From Ochotona curzoniae (lineage: Eukaryota; Chordata; Mammalia; Lagomorpha; Ochotonidae), in contig NW_024465655.1 of the NCBI RefSeq assembly GCF_017591425.1, forward strand, positions 2,603,501 through 2,667,500: 64,000 nucleotides of DNA, written 5' to 3'. Both the position numbers and the translations under genes were made by a program. Positions 46,245 through 58,286 of this stretch are shown here, piece by piece. Position 1 is the first letter of the stretch. The number at the start of each line of letters is the position of its first letter. The notes beneath the pieces were generated by a model, which saw only the letters and a list, made by a program, of their open reading frames with translations, ran no database searches and was not told where the DNA came from.

Positions 46245-49200
46245 TCTGGGGGCCCTGGCAATGGCCACCACTACCATGCAGTGAATTAGTCCTGGGCTTG
46301 CCCAGGCCCGAGAGGTCTCTCCAACCATGGTAAGTATGCCATGAGGGATTGTCTCGGGAACTAGGCTAGGTTCCTGCCTCTGCCTTGCCACCACCACCTT
46401 GCAGCGGGAGATACCTAGGGGGAGTTTGGCAGCAGGACCTAGGTGAAAGGAGCTTCCATCACCATGGATGCTTAAAGGGGTAGCTGAGCCAGGTCAAACT
46501 CAATTCTTGGGGTCCTGGCCACAGACACCACTGCCAACACAGAGCGAGTCCTGGGGTTTCAGCAGACAGTGGGCCAAGTAGCATGAGGCTCTGCCCACTG
46601 GCCATCCGGCAGCAAGCTCTAGGATCTTTGGGGTATGTAATTGCTGCCTTGGGACATGCATGGATAAAGCCACTGTGCATGTACATGAGGAATAAATCCT
46701 GTGAGACTCCCAGCGACAGGGTCCACTGTACTTGTAGATAAGCTCCCACATCCAAAAACAAAGGACTGAAACCTGGTGGTTTGGAGGGGAGAGTGCAGAA
46801 GATCTGTTTGGGTCAGACTGATTCACCAGCCCACATGGGAGTCCTCAGATAGGCTGTTAACACAGAGCATCTCTGACTGCCACATGCCAACCCACATGGG
46901 AGCTATGGCTGGGGACCTGTCTGGCAGTGCTAGGTACCAGTACCTGACTGAGTGTCGGACCAGGGGATGGGTCACATTAGGCAAGGTCATGACACTAACC
47001 ACTCTCCATGAAGAGAACCAGGTCTGGTGGTAGATTCTGTGGGGGATAAGTGGGCCCAACCCTGTGGAAATACAAGTCCCACTGGTTAGTTCAAGAGTTG
47101 TGGGTGATGGGCTGAGCTAGGAGTGACCATGGAACCCAACAACACTCACAGGTGCTGAGGCTAGTACCAGGCTGGGGAGGTCCAGGCTGCAGCACTCACA
47201 TGTGCAACCTAAAACAGGGTGTGAGGCAGCTAGCCTGCAACATCCCACAACATCCACCAGCTCATACAAAGGCCAAGATGAAGTGGCAGATCATGCCGGA
47301 CAAGAGCGTAGCACCTGGTGACACAGGTGAGATCTGGATTAGGGAGTGGGCCAAGTGAGGGAACCTGGTAAACTCCCCTATTGGGTGTTAGAGCTCCCAT
47401 ACATGAGCACATGGTCCAGGCCTGGGTATTGGGCAGCCTCTAACTGGTGGCTAATGTGTAGGTTGGTTTTGGAAAGGGGAGGGTTAGGTAGGGCTAAGCC
47501 AACCTTATCTCACTGGTGAGAACAGTAGCACAGCTCAAACTCAGCTAGGCTGTCACAGCTAGCAGTTTGCATGAGCCTGGGATGGGACTGGACTGAGCAG
47601 GGCCAGGTTTCAGCACCTGCCAGCAAGTGATGGGACTGGGGGTAGGTTGGGTCAGGCCAGGTTAACACATCCAAAGGCAAAGGTCATGACATGTGAGGGG
47701 CTATGCCACCTGTGGCAGGCAACAGACCTGATTGGCAGCTAAGGGGATGCCCTGGCTGGGTTATGGCTTCCACTACTAAGCGTGAGGCTGAAATGGGAGC
47801 TGCATTCTGGTCTGCACATGGCTGCAATGTCCCTTGGCACAAGTGTGGAATGGGGCTAACTGCACCGAATGGGCTAGACCCCATCACCAACTGGTGTTCA
47901 TGAGAACCAGGGTAGGTGTAGGATGGACTAGGTTAGGTCTTTGCACCTGCTGGGCCATGCATGGGCTGTGTCTGGGTGTGGACCAGGCAAGGCTGGGCTG
48001 TAATACCCAACAATAATAACTGAAATGGATTGAAGTTGGTCAGGAAAAGCCATTGTTCCTGTGAGACAGGAGGTAGACTAAGTAGGGCTGGCCCATGGAC
48101 CCGCCTGTGTGAGTGAGATCTGGCATTAGGGGAGGTTCTGATGAAGGAGCCTAGGAAACTACTCTGTCAGGACACAGTTTCTGCAGATGAGCGCAAGAAC
48201 CATGATAGGAAGCAGTCCAGATCATGCCAGGGAATGGTATTCAGTGGCATACATTTGGCACAGGTCGGGGGTGAACCAGCCTGGGCCAGTTCACCTGGGC
48301 CATCACCTGCTGGCAAATCAGAGCACCATAATGAACTGTGGGTCGGCTCAACTTCTGTCACAGCACAAGCCAGTACACTTGAGGGCCTGGACTGGGTTCT
48401 GGTTGGACTAGGATAGGCTGTAGTCAGCATTAAACTGAGCTAGAATTATGGGTGGATCGGGCCAGGCCATGCTACAACACCCACTGGCAAAAGCTGAGTT
48501 AAGACAGGCCATGCCAGACTGGGCCACAGTATCCTACCAGTACAGGCAAGACCTGGGAAGGATGGGGCAAAGCCAGTAGGGGGAACGGGGAGGACTCTCC
48601 TGCTGGATCACCACTCCCATTGGAGATCATGTGTTGGAATGGGGGCAGACCAGACTAGGCAGGGCTACAATGCCTGTTGGCCTCATGGGAGCTGGACCAG
48701 GGAAAAGCCAAGCTGGGTTGACTGTTTCTACAGGTACAAGCATAAATCAGAGTGGTTGTGGGTTGGTTGGATCCCACCACTGCATCAGCTGAAAGATGCT
48801 GGGCCTGTGGGCTAATTCCGAAAGCCACATTGCAAAGCCACCTAGAGAATGCATGATCTGGGACTGGAAATGGGTCCAGTAGAGAAATAGTGGGCACCTC
48901 CCTCGTGAGTTGCCACTACATACCATGAGCATGAGAACCAGGACTGAGACAGGCATGGCTAGACAGAGTAGCACCCACCGGCATATGAGTGGGCTAGATA
49001 ATGGGGCTGGTTGTGCTGAAATAGGCTTCAATGTCCATTGACATGTATGAAAGCTGAACAGGATGTGGGACAGACCATAGCAATCTGCTGTACATACTGG
49101 CAAGCACAAGGACCAGAACAGGGGCAGGCCCGGTAAGGGTTATTGGGAATTTCCCAACAGGCTGCAGTTCCCACTGGTTTATGTGTGGTGGGCAGGATCA

Positions 49201-49960
49201 GGATGGGCTCCAACACCCAATGATTTGTGTAGAATATGGGGCTGGAGTCAGAACTGACCCAGAAATGGCAGCTACCAGCATATGCATAGGTTGATTGCTG
49301 CAATAGTCTGTGCCAGACCCTTTACTGGCAAGCACACACAACAATCAGTTTTGGGATCACTTCAGACGAAGTTTCCTTGGGGATCCCCTGAGTGGAACTA
49401 CTGATCTCAGAACCCCCACCATGAAGACAAGTGCAGGTTCCATGGTCCGACCGTGGTGTGTATACGTCAGAGCTGGGCCTCATCAGTGGCTCAGATGGAG
49501 CAATGGATAGCATATTCAGGTGCACATGGTGGATATGGTAATACATTGGAGCCTGCATAAGACACCTGATACCACAATAGGGAACAGATCAAATTGATCA
49601 ACTACCCCAACCAAGTGTTGGCAATGAAAATCTTGGAAAGCAGAAAGGCTAAGGCGGACTATGTCGGCCAGTGAATTCTGGAGAGATTTCATTGTGCTTG
49701 GAATGGTGAGATTGGCAGCAATTCAGAACTGCTGAATTATCGAAACACGTGAGCAGTGCCCTCAGAGCATGCCTCATGTCAGGGACCCTGGGATGGTTGG
49801 GAGGGTGGGCGTGGCCTTTCCCTTTGTCTCTCCCCTTACTACAGATCCAGGAAGGAAAAAAGAGAATGTGGAAACAATGGTCTTACCCACTTTCCCGTAG
49901 CCCTGACCCTAATCAACTATATAAAGATCATCAAAATTTTAAGAGGTAAAAAAAAAAAAT
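46245..49960 (+). mobile_element. VNTR element, nearly complete, 3.7 kb (copy D)
   Basis: The most complete copy. The 5' head (46245-46560) repeats its first block at ~260-bp spacing ('GGGGGCCCTGGCAATGGCCA' at 46246, 'GGGGTCCTGGCCACAGACAC' at 46509). Then a 2.6-kb body of degenerate ~60-bp units runs to about 49390. A unique segment ('GAACCCCCACCATGAAGACA', 'CCGACCGTGGTGTGTATACG') leads to the family 3' end ('GAGATTTCATTGTGCTTGGA', 'CCTCAGAGCATGCCTCATGT', 'CTAATCAACTATATAAAGAT'). It closes in a 12-nt A run (49948-49959). It contains no reading frame above about 120 codons and no retroviral or L1 protein motif, so it is non-autonomous. I found no TSD. Confidence 0.82.
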
Positions 49961-49994
49961 GAAATGCATAGGTATAAAATAATAATAATAATAA

Positions 49995-50913
49995 GTGTTC
50001 GGCCATGGGACTAAGGCGAAATGAGTCCCCTGCAGCATGGCTCTTCTGGGGGTGCCTGAGCCAGGCTGGACCCAATTCTTGGGAGTCAGGCCATGATCAC
50101 CACTGCCACGTGGTGACCGAGACCTAGGCGTTCCCAGGACCAAGAGATATTTTCCGTCAGGGTAAGGACAACATGAGGGAATCTCCAGAAAGGGATTAGA
50201 CCCCTAGCTCCACCCTGCTGCCACCATCATGCAGCAGGCAGAGCCAGGGCAGTGTTCAGACATGGGGCTGAGACGAAAGGAGCTCTCTGCAGCATGGCAG
50301 GTATGAGGGGTGCCTGAGCCAGGCTGGACCCCCATGCTTGGGGCTCAGGCCAAGGTCACTGCTACCAAGCAGTGGCAGAGTCCTAGGCTATGGACGGCCA
50401 GTGTGCCAAATAGCACCAGGCTCCACCTGCTGGCTGCCCAGCAGCAAGATCTAGGATTTTTAGGGTATGTAATTGCTTCCTAGGGACATCCAATGGGAGT
50501 GTAGGTCAGGAATAAATCCTGTGTGACTCTGAGCAATGGGGTCATGAAACATGCTGATAAGCATGGGGACTGAGACCTGGTGGTTTGGAGAGGAGAGTGC
50601 AGAAGATCTGTTTGGGTCAGACTGATTCACCAGCCCACATGGGAGTCCTCAGATAGGCTGTTAACACAGAGCATCTCTGACTGCCACATGCCAACCCACA
50701 TGGGAGCTATGGCTGGGGACCTGTCTGGCAGTGCTAAGTACCAGTACCTGACTCAGTGTCGGATCAGGGGATGAGTCACATTAGGCAGGGTCTTGACACT
50801 AACCACTCTCCATGAAGAGAACCAGGTCTGGTGGTAGATTCTGTGGAGGATCTGTGGGCCCAACCCTGTGGAAATGCAAGTCCCACTGGTTAGCTCAAGA
50901 GTTGGGGTGCTCT
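49995..50913 (+). mobile_element. VNTR element, 5' part only, head-to-tail with copy D (copy E)
   Basis: It begins 35 bp after copy D's poly(A), following an (AAT)n tract. The 5' head has two related units 257 bp apart (GTGTTCGGCCATGG at 49995 and GTGTTCAGACATGG at 50252). From 50575 to 50913 it is about 96% identical to D 46770-47108, and it then stops abruptly in unrelated DNA. The 3' end is missing. Confidence 0.8.
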
Positions 50914-51770
50914 CTTTTTGTCTTTTTGCCCCCCCCACACACACACCCTCTATTTATGTACTACTCCAAACCCACAACAGTGGTTTTCTAACTAAAATTT
51001 GTGCATCCCAAGGTACTAGGAACTTCTCAGAGTAAAAATGAGAATCCTGAATACATCCAGTGCTTGTTTCCAAAGGGGAGCACAGCAAAGAACTCACTCA
51101 TACCGGGGAGGCAGGCTCTGGCTAAGACCGAAGAAATGAGAGCAGTTTATGCTGAACAATCACTTGACCAGCCCGCAGGCAATGGAGCTGGAGATCAAAC
51201 TCCAGGACACTAGTGACCTCTATGCCGTAAGAGCATCAGTGACCACAGTCACCAGGAGACATTCCAGCCCTGCAGAGTGGCCCTGGCAGAAGCAGACAAT
51301 AAATCAGCTGAAGCACCGTACAAACTTCACACTTTCCGTCAAGTCATTCATGGTGCACCTGAGGAAGAGCCCAGGATGCTCGCTGCCTATGGATGAGCTG
51401 CACCTGCTGATGGTCAGCATACAGAAGTATAATTGCACCCATTGAAAGAGGTCTTCATCCTGGGTCTTCACAACACAGGAGTGATCAACAAAAGGGCAGT
51501 GCTTAGAGGCTGACCACCCAAAAGAACCACGTGGGAAACACCACCAAAGCTAGAACCAGAAATGCTCCATGGATTTCACTAGGAAAGCTTCTCTTCACAT
51601 AGGGGTCCTCATGAGAAGACACCTCAGGAAAGGCTCATCCCACCCCAGGGGCAGCAGCAGGATCCTGGCACAAGCTGGCAGATGAGGAGACACTGTCCAG
51701 AAGCCTACAGAATCCCAAAAGCTCCATAAAACAGGATGCATCCTGTGTGTCCTGGTCACACAAGGGCACT
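50914..51770. other. unique DNA, no gene recognised
   Basis: A C/CA-rich tract lies at 50929-50948. The ORFs at 51001-51445 show no family signature. GC content is near 50%, so an unrecognised old gene fragment cannot be excluded. Confidence 0.4.
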
Positions 51771-52099
51771 CCTTTCTTTTTTTAAAAAGATTTATTTTAT
51801 TTTTATTGGAAAGGTGGATATACAGAGAGGAGAGACAGAGAGGAAGATCTTCCGTCCAATGATTCACTCCCCAGGCAGCCGCAAAGGCTGAAGCTGAGCC
51901 AATCCGAAGCCAGGAGCCACTTCTGGGTCTCCCGCGCAGGTGCAGGGTCCCAAAACTTTAGGCCATCCTCGACTGCTTTCCCAGGCCACAGGCAGGGAGC
52001 TGGATGGGAAGCAGGGCCACTGGGATTAGAACCGGCTCCCATATGGGAATCCGGGCGTGCAAGGCGAGGACCTTAACCACTGCCCCATCACACCGGGCC
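51771..52099 (-). repeat. C-SINE, young, full length
   Basis: Perfect 12-bp TSD CACAAGGGCACT at 51759-51770 and 52100-52111. The head ends in CACACCGGGCC. Confidence 0.95.
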
Positions 52100-52261
52100 C
52101 ACAAGGGCACTTCTAAACATGGAAAATGGAACAGACATTTATCTCCCAAGCAAAAAAAAAAAAAATGTGTGAAAAACTGTAAAAATGCACTTTTAGCTTT
52201 TTAAAATATGCATTTTCTATAAACTTTTATGGTACCCACATATAAGAATTCCCCTATTCTC

Positions 52262-52560
52262 TCTCTTAAAGATTTTTTTTTAAGATTTATTATTTGTTTA
52301 AAAGACAGAATGACAGAGAAGGAGGAGGATACGCACACCTAGCGATTCCTCCACCTGTTCGTTTACTCCACCAACAGCTACAATGACCAGGGCTAGATCA
52401 GGCCAAAACCAGAAGATGCAACTTCTTCCAGGGCTCCTAAGTGGATGCAGAGGTCCAAGTACTTGTGTCATCAGCTACTTGTTTCCCAGGTGCCTGAGCA
52501 GGGGACTGAATTGCAGTGGAGTTTTAGTTTTCCTAACTATAACCAAACACAAAATGTGCA
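52262..52560 (-). repeat. C-SINE, old
   Basis: 'TTTAAGATTTATTATTTGTT' tail, 'GCTACAATGACCAGGGCTAG' and 'GTTTCCCAGGTGCCTGAGCA'. Confidence 0.75.
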
Positions 52561-53648
52561 TTGCTCCTTTCCATTCTGGTGACTGTTGGACCCAGTAATA
52601 AACATCAGCCTGTTGTCATGTTCTTAGACATTCAATGGCACCAGGTACTTAGTCCAGCCCAAATCCAAGACTCAGAGGGGTTAAGCTGTGGTGTAATCAT
52701 GACGATGCTGGTGCGTGGCCCTCTTGAATTGTAATGGAATCTTTTCAGGAGAAATGAGCACGCCTGCATTGCTTCTGTCCTCAGTAACTATGCGTGGCCA
52801 ATGCTATTCAGTAAAGATGGATAGAAAATGAACATCAATGCTAAAATGAAGTCATGCACAAGAAAAATCTATCATGCTGAAGGTTGCCACCAGTGTACAA
52901 CAGGTGAACTGTCACTTCAGGCCAAAGAACATTTGGAGACAAGAGTGTTTTTTGCCAGCGTAAACCCTATCAGGACAATCTTTTAAGCAATTCACACATC
53001 TTGGAGAAGTGTCTTTAAACGTCTCATTGCACAGGGGCTGCGCTTTAAAAATGTGTTTTTAAAGGTTTCATGACCATAACAGGGCCTTTAATTCTGACAA
53101 TTGATTACAGTTTTCTGAGTGTTCCCTCTTACTCATTTCCTGCCCTGCCCATTGTCTGCAGGCACCAGAACTTCACACTCAACACTGGGCTCACTTCATC
53201 AGGGCACACAGAATCTGTCATTTCAGCACCCTGCTCCTGCTGGCCTCTGGAGAAAACTCTCTGGCCTCTCCCTTTGCCATGGATCTGCGCACTCCTCGCT
53301 GAGGCTTTGTGGGCTTGGTATTGACCTTGAATGCATCTCCTTTCACATCTGCAGTAACATTAACAGCAAAGGATTCCAAGTTGCCATCCAAACCCACCCA
53401 AATCCAGCTGAGGGTGTTGGCTAGCCGCTCCAGCCGCTAATGTCGCAAAGAGGGGTGCTAATTCAAACCAGGGATGTGTCTCCAGTCCTCACTCATGACT
53501 TTGGCCTTCCACCACATACTCCCCACGTGATGGATCAAGTGGAAGCCTGTGCCTGGTTCGCACCAACAGGTAATTTCAAAACCATCCTGCACTTCACCAC
53601 CTCTTCTCAGAGGCACGTTTCATTGACTTGGATGGTTCCGCCACAGAC
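52561..53648. other. unique DNA, no gene recognised
   Basis: Nothing recognised. Confidence 0.4.
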
Positions 53649-53660
53649 TGAACCACAAAT

Positions 53661-53988
53661 TTTTTGTTAAAGATTTATTTATTTTTATTGGATAGGTTGA
53701 TATACAGAGAGGAGGAGAGATAGAGAGGAAGATCTTCCATGTGATGATTCACTCCCCAAGTGGCCGCAATGGCTGGAGTTGAGTCAATCCGAAGCCAGGA
53801 GCCAGGAGCTCTTCCAGGTCTCCCACGTGGGTGCAGGGTCCCAAGGCTTTGGGCCGTCCTTGACTGCTTTCCCAGGACACAGGCAGGGAGCTGGATGGGA
53901 AGTGGAGCTACCGGGATTAGAACCGGTGCCCATATGGGATCCCAGTGCATGCAAGGTGAGGACTTTAACCCACTCTCGTGCCGGGCCT
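53661..53988 (-). repeat. C-SINE, young, full length
   Basis: Perfect 12-bp TSD TGAACCACAAAT at 53649-53660 and 53989-54000. Confidence 0.95.
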
Positions 53989-54000
53989 TGAACCACAAAT

Positions 54001-56196
54001 CTTAAGAGGCTCACCAGGGAGCCAAGGAAAAAGACATCTCACACAGCAGCAGTATATAATCTTATTTACCAGTCCCAAATGTCTTGTGTTATGTGTCAAA
54101 TTTAAGTCCTAATGTGTGAGGAGTCAAATGGGATAGTAGGCGGTGGAGTCTCTAGTCCCTGGTGAAGTTACCTTTAAAATACAAAACTGGAGCAGTCACC
54201 ATGCCACTTCAGATAAAGTAACTTTGAACAGAATTCAGGGGGTAGCCTTGGTGATACATGCAGGTCCCTTTTGGGATCCCAGAGGTTGCCAAAATCCGCA
54301 AGCTCCATGACAGAATGCACCTGTCAGATCTGCAACCAAGGAAGGCCTGCGGGCAGGATTAGGGGAAAGCAATGAGCTCTCCGCAGCTCCTTGCATGTCT
54401 GTGGAATTTAGCCCAACTAGTGACTGCGTTCAAGAGGGAAACTGGTGACATTAATCAGCAATAGGCTGCTCCAGAGCAAACAGTCGAGGGCCTATTGAAA
54501 TTCATCTTCCCCCAAGACTTCATTCCAAATATGCCCGGTTCATAGGCCCACAGATGGGTCCCGCTACACGTAGAGTCCACCCCAAGCTGAATACGGGGGG
54601 CAATGCCAGGCAGCACCCCTCCTACTTTCACAACCAGGAGAAACCTGAGAGGCCTGACCCCTTCATGCTCCTTGCCAGGAGGCTCCTGTGGGGTGAAGGA
54701 CTGGATACAAATAAAACCCAGCCACCACAGACAACTGGTCTCCCCACCATTGCCCACCCAAACACTCCCCAGCATCCCACAGCATCCCACAGCACCTGCA
54801 TCCCTCCACAATCACAGGGAAAATGAGCCTGATGGCCTGACAGCTGCAGCTGCTGCTTACAATGGCCTTGTCACAGAGCCAGTCCTACAGCCTGCCCCAA
54901 TGCCCCGATGGGAAGACTCCAGGCAGAGAGCACTTGTAAGGAGCACAGTTACTTTGAGTAGCAGTTGGACAAGCCAGTGGGGCCAGTCAGGATCCAGGAC
55001 CTACTGAATGACCTCAACTGTCCCAGACTAGAACAAGAACCAAACACTTGTGAGCACAACAGTATTCGGAGCCCAGGGCGTGAACTCAACGACAAGGGCC
55101 AGAAGAATGCCCCAAACCATATGCCAAGGTGCAGGCTGGGCTGATGGGCCAGCTCCAGGGTACACTGCATCTGTGGGCCCTGCCCTGAATGTGGAACTGA
55201 AGCATGTCCCCTGTGCACAGATGGAGAAAGAAGCAGGACAGGAGTTTACAAAAGGGCTCAGATGCCCTCCAGGGAAGGATAGATGACAACTCTACACAGC
55301 TGTCTGGAAGGTTCACGGTTGTTTAGTTGCTCCAGTGTGTTCAGAGAATCAAGATGTTTAGCGTGGAAATTCCAGACAAAACTCTGAATTGAGTCTGGCT
55401 TCCGATTGCTTAGGCCAGACTTTAGTGATATTCTTGACCTTTCTTTCCTTTTCCACCCTCATCCTACTTCAGGATCCAGTCTGCCAGGAAACCCATTTGC
55501 CCTCTTTTCAATTCAAACCCTGAACACTTGTCACAACCTCGGCTGTTGCAGCCATCACGGCCTCCCATGCCCACACACCCAGGGTTCTCATTTCCACCCT
55601 TGGCTGCCACGGTGCACAAGGCATGATGCTGCTCAGTAATGGGTGTCCCTGCTCTGCAGGAAACATCCAGCCATTCCCAGTGACCAAGCAGACAAGCCAC
55701 ATATCCCAGTGCCCTAAAATATCCTGCGTTGCTGATCCTCTGACTCCGTTCTCTCCAGCCACGTCCACCTCACTCACATCCTCCCGACGCACCGGCCTCC
55801 ACATTGCAGGTGCTACTGACAAAGACAACTCTTGTCACAGACACTTCATTGAATACAGCCACATCCATCCATCCACGGCTCAAGCCTCAGCAGCTTCAGG
55901 CCTTCTTTTGAACGTTGACTTCTGAGAAATCTCTACTTGTGTCAAATTGCAAGAAGTGGCAAACCTCTGTGAAATGCTGTGTTTGTTTCCATCTCATTTA
56001 TCCCTGCTAATGCTTTACAGGGGAGCGTACGCATGTGGAGAATGCAGGGGCCATGTGTTTGTCTCGCTCCCTCTCTGTCGTCCACCGCATGAGCCCCTAA
56101 AGCTCCATGAGACTAAAGATTCTTGCATGCTTTGTGAATAAGACAGTCCTGTGAGCCTAGTATTACGGCTTGTGTTGTAGAATAACATAAGACAAA
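54001..56196. other. unique DNA, no gene recognised
   Basis: 2.2 kb, fairly GC-rich in 54550-55300. Open frames of 76-134 codons overlap in several phases there but have no motif I recognise. A possible L2 end at 56085-56165 is listed separately. Confidence 0.4.
56085..56165 (+). repeat. Possible L2 3'-end remnant
   Basis: 'CTAAAGCTCCATGAGACTAA' recalls the L2 phrase TGTAAGCTCCATGAGGGCAG. Confidence 0.33.
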
Positions 56197-56462
56197 AACC
56201 GGGCCCGGTGGTGTGGTCTAGTAGCTAAAGTCCTCTCCTTGGACGCGCAGGGATCCCATATGGGCGCCAGTTCTAATCCCAGCATCTCCACTTCGCATCC
56301 ATGGAGCTTTGGGCTATTTGTTTTGGTCTGGCCATGGCCAAAACTGTGAAGAAAACTTAGGGAATAAACTAGAGGAAGTGCTCTCTCTCTCGGTGTGTCT
56401 GTGTGTGTGTGTCGTGTGCATGCGTGTAACTCTGATTTCAAAGAAGTAACTAAATAAAGCTT
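56197..56462 (+). repeat. C-SINE, pika type, internally deleted
   Basis: The intact young-type head (CCGGGCCCGGTGGTGTGG, then 'GGATCCCATATGGGCGCCAG') is joined to a shortened body, a GT-rich 3' segment (56392-56428) and 'AACTAAATAAAGCTT'. Confidence 0.8.
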
Positions 56463-57019
56463 AATAATAAGAACCATTAAAGGGTTTCTTGGCCAGTCTT
56501 GGAGCTCCTCCATCGTTTGAAATGCATTGTTCACCACCTCGTCCATGTGTTAAGGCTTTCTTGAGTATTATTCCATACAAAACTCTATCCTGCAATGTTC
56601 ACAACATGGCCACTGGGTGGCAGGATTAACATTTGCTAAAATACATTGTGGAACAAAATATGTATGCTGCTGCTTTTACAAAGCTTACAACCTAAAGAGC
56701 ATGATCGATACTGAATACATAAATATTGTTTAACACTTAAATAACTAAGGAGGAAAACTGCAGGTGACATAAGTGCACTACTAAAGTGTTCCAGGAAAGA
56801 CATGTCACCCTTTGGGTCAGGTTGGTAGGAGAGAAGATGTAAATTGTTGAGGATATTCAAGATTGATCTGGAAAACAGAGAACATGGCAGTTGAGGATGG
56901 ATCAAAAAGTGTGAGAAGTTTATGACAAAGAAGAGTGCCAAAGTTCTGGTTTAAGAGGCTAGAAAATAAAATGTTGTTGCATGAGTTGGTGTATAAGAGA
57001 TCCTCTAAAAGATACAAGA
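56463..57019. other. unique DNA, no gene recognised
   Basis: AT-rich. A CTCF-like motif at 56608-56623 is listed separately. Confidence 0.4.
56608..56623. promoter_or_regulatory. Possible CTCF-type motif
   Basis: GGCCACTGGGTGGCAG is two mismatches from the CCACTAGGGGGCAG core. The match is by eye only. Confidence 0.3.
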
Positions 57020-57439
57020 AGATCTGGGCAGAAGGAGACACTCAGGAGTATAAGGAGAGAATTCATCACGATTAGAGTGTTGGGGTCGCCAGCAATTCAG
57101 GACTATTGAAATATCAAAATCTCTTGAGAAATTCATGGCGTTGTAAATTTCTATTCTTCTTCCTGATGTTAATTTTGTATTGTGGCTTTTCATTTCAGAG
57201 GGGATATACAGTAACTGTGTAATAGAGACTATCATATCCAGATGTGAGGATGCAGTGCAGTATGCATCTCTACTTCCAGATCAAAGATGGACTATTAACA
57301 AAACCATTAACTATGTCTTGACAACCTCCTTTTAACAGTCTGATGCTGTTAATAAACTTTGCTATCTCACCAACGCGATAGTCCACGTGTGTTATTTCAG
57401 GCTCCATGCACCAAGTCCCTCACTGCAGGACAGCGAACA
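57020..57439 (+). mobile_element. Retroviral-type LTR (5' LTR of a betaretrovirus-like ERV)
   Basis: A TGTTGGGG start (57078) and an AACA end (57439) give a 4-bp TGTT/AACA inverted repeat. An AATAAA lies at 57351-57356, followed by a U5-like segment and a tRNA-Lys-type primer-binding site. 57078-57324 is about 93% identical to 37055-37302 inside VNTR element C. Weaker similarity continues upstream to about 57020 ('AGATCTGGGCAG', 'GAGAATTCATCACG'), so the true LTR start may lie before 57078. Confidence 0.7.
57351..57356 (+). terminator. LTR polyadenylation signal
   Basis: AATAAA about 85 nt before the primer-binding site, as expected for the R/U5 part of an LTR. Confidence 0.55.
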
Positions 57440-57441
57440 AG

Positions 57442-57461
57442 TGGCTCCCATGGACAGGGAC
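57442..57461 (+). other. Primer-binding site, tRNA-Lys-like
   Basis: TGGCTCCC followed by GACAGGGAC with two extra bases between. This compares with TGGCGCCC and GAACAGGGAC, the site for tRNA-Lys3 used by MMTV-type betaretroviruses. It starts two bases after the LTR. Confidence 0.6.
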
Positions 57462-57749
57462 TTGACAAAGAAATGTAAGTGCAATGAAGACTCCCACAGA
57501 AAGTAGTGAGTGGGGATAATGGGTCAGAACCAGTGTAGAACGTGGCCTTTTACACCTGTTACGAATAACCTTTTCATGAAAAGTAGAGTAAGTGTAACTA
57601 GGCAGCAGTTGCATTCCCTCTTGGAGGTTATTTGTAAATATAATCCTTGGTTTCTGGATGAAGGGACACTAGAAACTGAAATCTGGGTTTGTGCCCAGAA
57701 ACATGTAGAGGAGGCCCAAATGACAGGAAAAGATATTCCTGCTGATTTT

Positions 57750-58053
57750 TTTTAAGATTTTCATTTCTTTTTATTGGAAAGGTGGATATACAGAGAGGAG
57801 AGACAGAGAGGAAGATCTTTTGTCTGTTCTCTCCCCAAGCGGCTGCAACGGCTGGAGCTGAGCCAATCCGAAGCCAGGAGCCTCCTCTGGGTCTCCCACT
57901 CAGATGCAGGGTCCCAAAGTCTTGGGCCATCCTCAACTGGTTTCCTAGACCAGAGGCAGGGAGCTGGATGGGAAGCAGAGCAGCCAGGATTAGATCCAGC
58001 ACCTGACATGTTCAAGGCAAGGACTTTAACCACTATGCTATTGCGCCAGGCCT
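57750..58053 (-). repeat. C-SINE inserted in ERV gag
   Basis: A fairly young reverse copy. TSD of 11 bp with one mismatch: CTGCTGATTTT (57739-57749) and CTGCTGACTTT (58054-58064). Confidence 0.92.
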
Positions 58054-58286
58054 CTGCTGACTTTTGGAATGCATGATCTTTAATTAAAGCTGTTATCACA
58101 ATTATGGAAGAGGACGATAGAGAGGAGAATCTCCAACAGGCTGTCGCCAGATTCCTTTGATGACTGTGAGTTAGATGGGGAATGAAGGAAAAGCCTAAAA
58201 AGAAAACTAAGAAAATATTTCCTATTGCTAATACGTTTCTCTTTGTACCCCCACTTTCTGACTCACTTCTTCTTCCTCCCCTATCT

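Noticed and set aside
46776..47033. ORF repeated almost identically at 50580-50774
   Set aside because: The shared peptide reflects near-identical copies of the VNTR element, not a gene family; frames end at different places and copy C does not keep it open.
54455..55316. Cluster of 76-134 codon ORFs on both strands in GC-richer DNA
   Set aside because: No domain, motif or splice pattern was recognised, and frames overlap on both strands as chance ORFs do. I could not exclude a decayed gene, but nothing supports one.
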